From positions 1-9,190 of the forward strand of contig CAKRVL010000095.1 of assembly GCA_934408705.1 (NCBI GenBank): DNA of 9,190 bases. The letters are read 5' to 3'. Under the pieces are notes generated by a model. That model ran no database searches, had not been told where the DNA came from, and was given only the letters and a program-made list of their open reading frames with translations. Positions 6,958 through 9,190 of this stretch are shown piece by piece (position 1 is the stretch's first letter; each line of letters begins with the position of its first letter). The position numbers and the translations under genes were made by a program. The stretch comes from an uncultured Blautia sp. Its GTDB lineage: Bacteria > Bacillota > Clostridia > Lachnospirales > Lachnospiraceae.

Positions 6958-7830
6958 TCAGCCCTTAACACCGCCAAGTGCAACACCTGCAACAATGTAC
7001 TTGGAAAGTACAAGGTATACAACAACCAGCGGAATAATTGTAACAAACAGTCCTACATAAACCACACCATAGTCTGTACGGAACTGGTTAGAGCTTAAGA
7101 GCTGTACAAACATAGGAAGTGTTTTCTTGGAATCTGTCGTCAGCAAAATAGTAGGTGTAAACAGGTTATTCCACTGTGCGATAAACTGGAAGATCGCCTG
7201 TGTAGCAACTGCCGGTTTCATAATCGGCATAATGATCTTATTAAAAGTATTCCACTCTTTGGAACCATCAATTCTGGCTGCCTCTATCATCTCCAGGGAA
7301 AGTGTACTTTCCATGTACTGTTTCATAAAGAAAACAACTGTCGGAGCTGCAATAGCAGGAATGATCAGCGGAATATAAGTATCGATCAGCTTCAAATCCA
7401 GCATAAAACGATAGAAACCGATGATGGAGATCTGACTTGGCACCATCATAACAGCCATGATAAATGCCCATGCAAATTTCTTAAATCTGAAATCATATAC
7501 ATGGATACCATATGCTGTCAGGGATGAAAAATAAACTGACAGGAAGGTTCCGGGAATTGTAATGGTTGCAGAGTTAATGATGGCCTTCTGTAAAGTAATC
7601 TGCATACCATTCTGCTTGATCATCAGGTTTTTCCAGTTTTCGAACAGATGTGTAGATGGAATCAGGGAAACACCTGCCTTAATTGCCTCTGAATCTCTTG
7701 TTGCATTCATGACCAGAAGAACGAATGGTAAAAGTGCAATGATACAGAATAAAATACAAATAATGGTTCGGAAGATTTTCTTGTGCAGCATATTCTTACT
7801 GTAGCTGTCTACTGTTGCGGCTTTACTCAT
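6958..7830 (-). CDS. Carbohydrate ABC transporter permease, MalG-like
   Basis: This is the second membrane subunit of a binding-protein-dependent sugar importer of the CUT1 (MalFGK) class, 290 residues, the usual size for MalG-like subunits. Six hydrophobic segments are visible, the first near residues 20-42 after a basic cytoplasmic start. The cytoplasmic EAA loop, which docks on the ATPase, begins at residue 183 with EAARIDGS and continues to PIMKP. The C-terminal VAGVALGGVKG ending is characteristic of MalG-type permeases. ATG 7830 overlaps the preceding permease stop as ATGA, implying translational coupling; AGGTGG (7842-7837) lies 6 bases upstream. The substrate cannot be told from the permeases alone. 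It is the last gene of the operon, followed by a terminator. Confidence 0.92.
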   Translation of the reverse strand: MSKAATVDSYSKNMLHKKIFRTIICILFCIIALLPFVLLVMNATRDSEAIKAGVSLIPSTHLFENWKNLMIKQNGMQITLQKAIINSATITIPGTFLSVYFSSLTAYGIHVYDFRFKKFAWAFIMAVMMVPSQISIIGFYRFMLDLKLIDTYIPLIIPAIAAPTVVFFMKQYMESTLSLEMIEAARIDGSKEWNTFNKIIMPIMKPAVATQAIFQFIAQWNNLFTPTILLTTDSKKTLPMFVQLLSSNQFRTDYGVVYVGLFVTIIPLVVVYLVLSKYIVAGVALGGVKG

Positions 7831-8807
7831 GATCTTCCACCTGCCTTTCTACGCTGTTTCTGTTCTTTCTTCATACGTCTGTCTTCGCTGTCACTCATAG
7901 TTGCGAACAGGATCAGGCTGACAACCAGTGTAATAATAAACAGTACTACAGAAACAGCAGCTGCTTTTCCTACATCACTGTTATACAAACGCATAATGTA
8001 CATTGCCATAGTTGTAGTCTTGTCATCCGGAAGTCCTACAAGTCCGGTCTCCGGAACATTAAACAGTGCCGGAATATCGTACATCTGAAGACCACCGATT
8101 GCGGAGGTAACCAGTGTGTACAACATAATTGGTTTCAAAAGAGGTAAGGTTATGTAACGGAATTTCTTCCATCCTGTTGCACCATCAATATCTGCTGCTT
8201 CAAACAGTCCCGGATCAATACCAAGAACACCAGATATGAGAAGCAATGTGGTATTACCAAACCACATCCACCACAGAATTGTGGAAATCAGTCCACGGCT
8301 TCCTGCCACGCTGGACATAAAGTCGAAATTACTGCTCAGAACACCCCAGTCCTTTAATGTCTGGGTAATAGGTCCATACTGGGAAAACAGAGATTTGAAT
8401 AATACGGAAACAGAGGCTGCAGTGATAACACTTGGCAGATAAACAATAACCTTCATGGCTCCGGTTCCTTTTACCTTAACCTTCTCGTCCGTCAGCCAGA
8501 CAGCCAGAAGAAGGGATGCCAGAATCTGAGGAACGAAATTGCAGCCCCACATAACCAGCGTATTTTTCAGATAGCTGAGCACATAGCCTCTCTCTCCTGC
8601 GGTCATTCCCAGAATATTGAGGAAATTCTGAAAACCTGCAAATTCCATGAATTCACGACCGTTACGTTTATAATAGGATAAGGTACTATAATAGAAGGTA
8701 TTGATCAGCGGCCAAAGCTGGAACACCAGATAAGTAATAAAAAACGGTGCAATAAAGAAGTATCCGTACCTTCCATAATTAATCATTTTTTTCTTTTTCT
8801 TATTCAT
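7827..8807 (-). CDS. Carbohydrate ABC transporter permease, MalF-like
   Basis: This is the first membrane subunit of the CUT1-type sugar importer, pairing with the MalG-like subunit to form the channel. It has 326 residues and about six membrane segments, beginning with a lysine-rich cytoplasmic start (NKKKKK) and a hydrophobic segment near residues 15-36. The EAA loop begins at residue 203 with EAADIDGA and runs to LPLLKP. I chose ATG 8807 because a perfect AGGAGG (8818-8813) lies 5 bases upstream. An in-frame GTG at 8909 would add 34 polar residues, but it has no ribosome binding site and runs through hairpin-forming sequence. A probable binding-protein gene lies upstream on the same strand, and no ATPase gene is present in the window, suggesting a shared MsiK-type ATPase encoded elsewhere. 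Confidence 0.92.
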   Translation of the reverse strand: MNKKKKKMINYGRYGYFFIAPFFITYLVFQLWPLINTFYYSTLSYYKRNGREFMEFAGFQNFLNILGMTAGERGYVLSYLKNTLVMWGCNFVPQILASLLLAVWLTDEKVKVKGTGAMKVIVYLPSVITAASVSVLFKSLFSQYGPITQTLKDWGVLSSNFDFMSSVAGSRGLISTILWWMWFGNTTLLLISGVLGIDPGLFEAADIDGATGWKKFRYITLPLLKPIMLYTLVTSAIGGLQMYDIPALFNVPETGLVGLPDDKTTTMAMYIMRLYNSDVGKAAAVSVVLFIITLVVSLILFATMSDSEDRRMKKEQKQRRKAGGRS

Positions 8808-8821
8808 AACAGCCTCCTGTC

Positions 8822-8943
8822 TGAAGTTTGCCTGCTTTTCCCAGGCAGAATGCCTGACACTGGCGGGAATGTCCGCCTTACGGCTCCTTACAGCCTTCTC
8901 CCCTGCCACTGGCAGTCATTCTGCTTTTTTATAGTAAAAGCAG
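8822..8943 (-). other. Hairpin-rich intergenic leader before the permease genes
   Basis: This stretch has several short inverted repeats. CTGCTTTT/AAAAGCAG (8921-8928 with 8936-8943) has a 7-base loop. CTGCC/GGCAG (8903-8907 with 8911-8915) has a 3-base loop. GGCGG/CCGCC (8862-8866 with 8873-8877) has a 6-base loop. GCCTG, CAGGC and GCCTG (8830-8834, 8842-8846, 8852-8856) allow two exclusive pairings. It contains no credible gene. It may control permease translation or be a dispersed palindromic repeat. Confidence 0.4.
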
Positions 8944-8964
8944 CTGTTCGCCTGTCTATATAGA

Positions 8965-9002
8965 AATGTGCTGCTCCTTCTCATATGAAGAAGCAGCACA
9001 TT
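8965..9002 (-). other. Intercistronic stem-loop after the binding-protein gene
   Basis: Bases 8965-8980 pair with 8987-9002 as a 16-base-pair stem with one wobble around a 6-base loop (8981-8986). Read on the - strand, only ATTTCT follows, so it lacks a proper T tract. It lies 48 bases beyond the binding-protein stop. Such stem-loops commonly protect the upstream mRNA from 3' decay or cause partial termination, giving more binding protein than permease; that role here is inferred. Confidence 0.6.
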
Positions 9003-9049
9003 CACCACTTACTTATTTACGGATTTCTCCAACTCTTTTCTTAACCGGA

Positions 9050-9190
9050 TTATTCTGCGCTCAGGTAAGAGAATGTATCATGGATAGATGCGGTCAGGTC
9101 TGCAATTGCTGTATCAAGGTCTTTTTCGCCTGTAGCATAAGCCTTGGTCTGAGTATCCATAAGGGAAAGGATCTGCTGATCTTCTGCTGT
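9050..9190 (-). CDS. C-terminal end of a probable sugar ABC transporter solute-binding protein (partial)
   Basis: An open frame enters from the right edge of the window and ends at a TAA (9052-9050), encoding 46 residues with no frame break. The sequence is helical and includes SLMDTQTKAYATGEKDLDT, ending HDTFSYLSAE. Charged, helical tails of this style with a T/S-G-E-K/E turn are common at the C terminus of extracellular solute-binding proteins of family 1. Position is the stronger evidence: directly upstream of MalF- and MalG-like permeases on the same strand, where the binding protein is normally encoded. The lipoprotein signal and binding domain lie outside the window, so the substrate is unknown and the identification is inferred mostly from context. 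Confidence 0.7.
   Translation of the reverse strand, partial: TAEDQQILSLMDTQTKAYATGEKDLDTAIADLTASIHDTFSYLSAE

Noticed and set aside
8808..8909. 34-residue N-terminal extension of the MalF-like permease from GTG 8909
   Set aside because: It has no ribosome binding site, runs through hairpins, and a perfect AGGAGG precedes ATG 8807.

Overview
The window looks like chromosomal DNA from an anaerobic Gram-positive bacterium of the class Clostridia, most likely a gut Lachnospiraceae. This is inferred from moderate GC with strong AGGAGG-type ribosome binding sites, a type III glutamine synthetase beside an ammonium channel, and a carbohydrate ABC transporter operon. No RNA gene, CRISPR array or insertion sequence is visible, and no protein-coding gene appears broken.

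Positions 1-4290 (+ strand) form an ammonium-assimilation block. A good sigma-A promoter (17-44) is followed by a terminator-like hairpin (59-107) in the leader, then glnN, a type III glutamine synthetase. A 235-base structured gap holds a long branched hairpin and a second terminator-like hairpin. It leads into an Amt ammonium channel whose C terminus is fused to a complete PII (GlnB/GlnK) signalling domain. Import, sensing and fixation of ammonium are therefore adjacent, and both genes carry a hairpin that could control read-through. The block ends at a terminator (4251-4288) that can also serve the convergent operon.

Positions 4310-6816 (- strand) form a two-gene operon. An extended -10 promoter (6788-6816) drives a TRIC/UPF0126 membrane protein, followed 15 bases later by an ABC-F translational ATPase. 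A cluster of repeated CTGAAAT-type motifs (6817-6860) lies just upstream of the promoter.

Positions 6911-9190 (- strand) hold the distal part of a carbohydrate (CUT1-type) ABC transporter operon: the last 46 residues of a probable solute-binding protein, a MalF-like permease and a MalG-like permease with a 4-base overlap, then a terminator. No ATPase gene is present in the visible part. The 242-base gap between binding protein and permeases is rich in hairpins, consistent with differential expression within the operon.

The most notable items are the Amt-PII fusion, which retains the pore-plugging arginine but lacks the uridylylated tyrosine, and the paired leader hairpins before glnN and amt.
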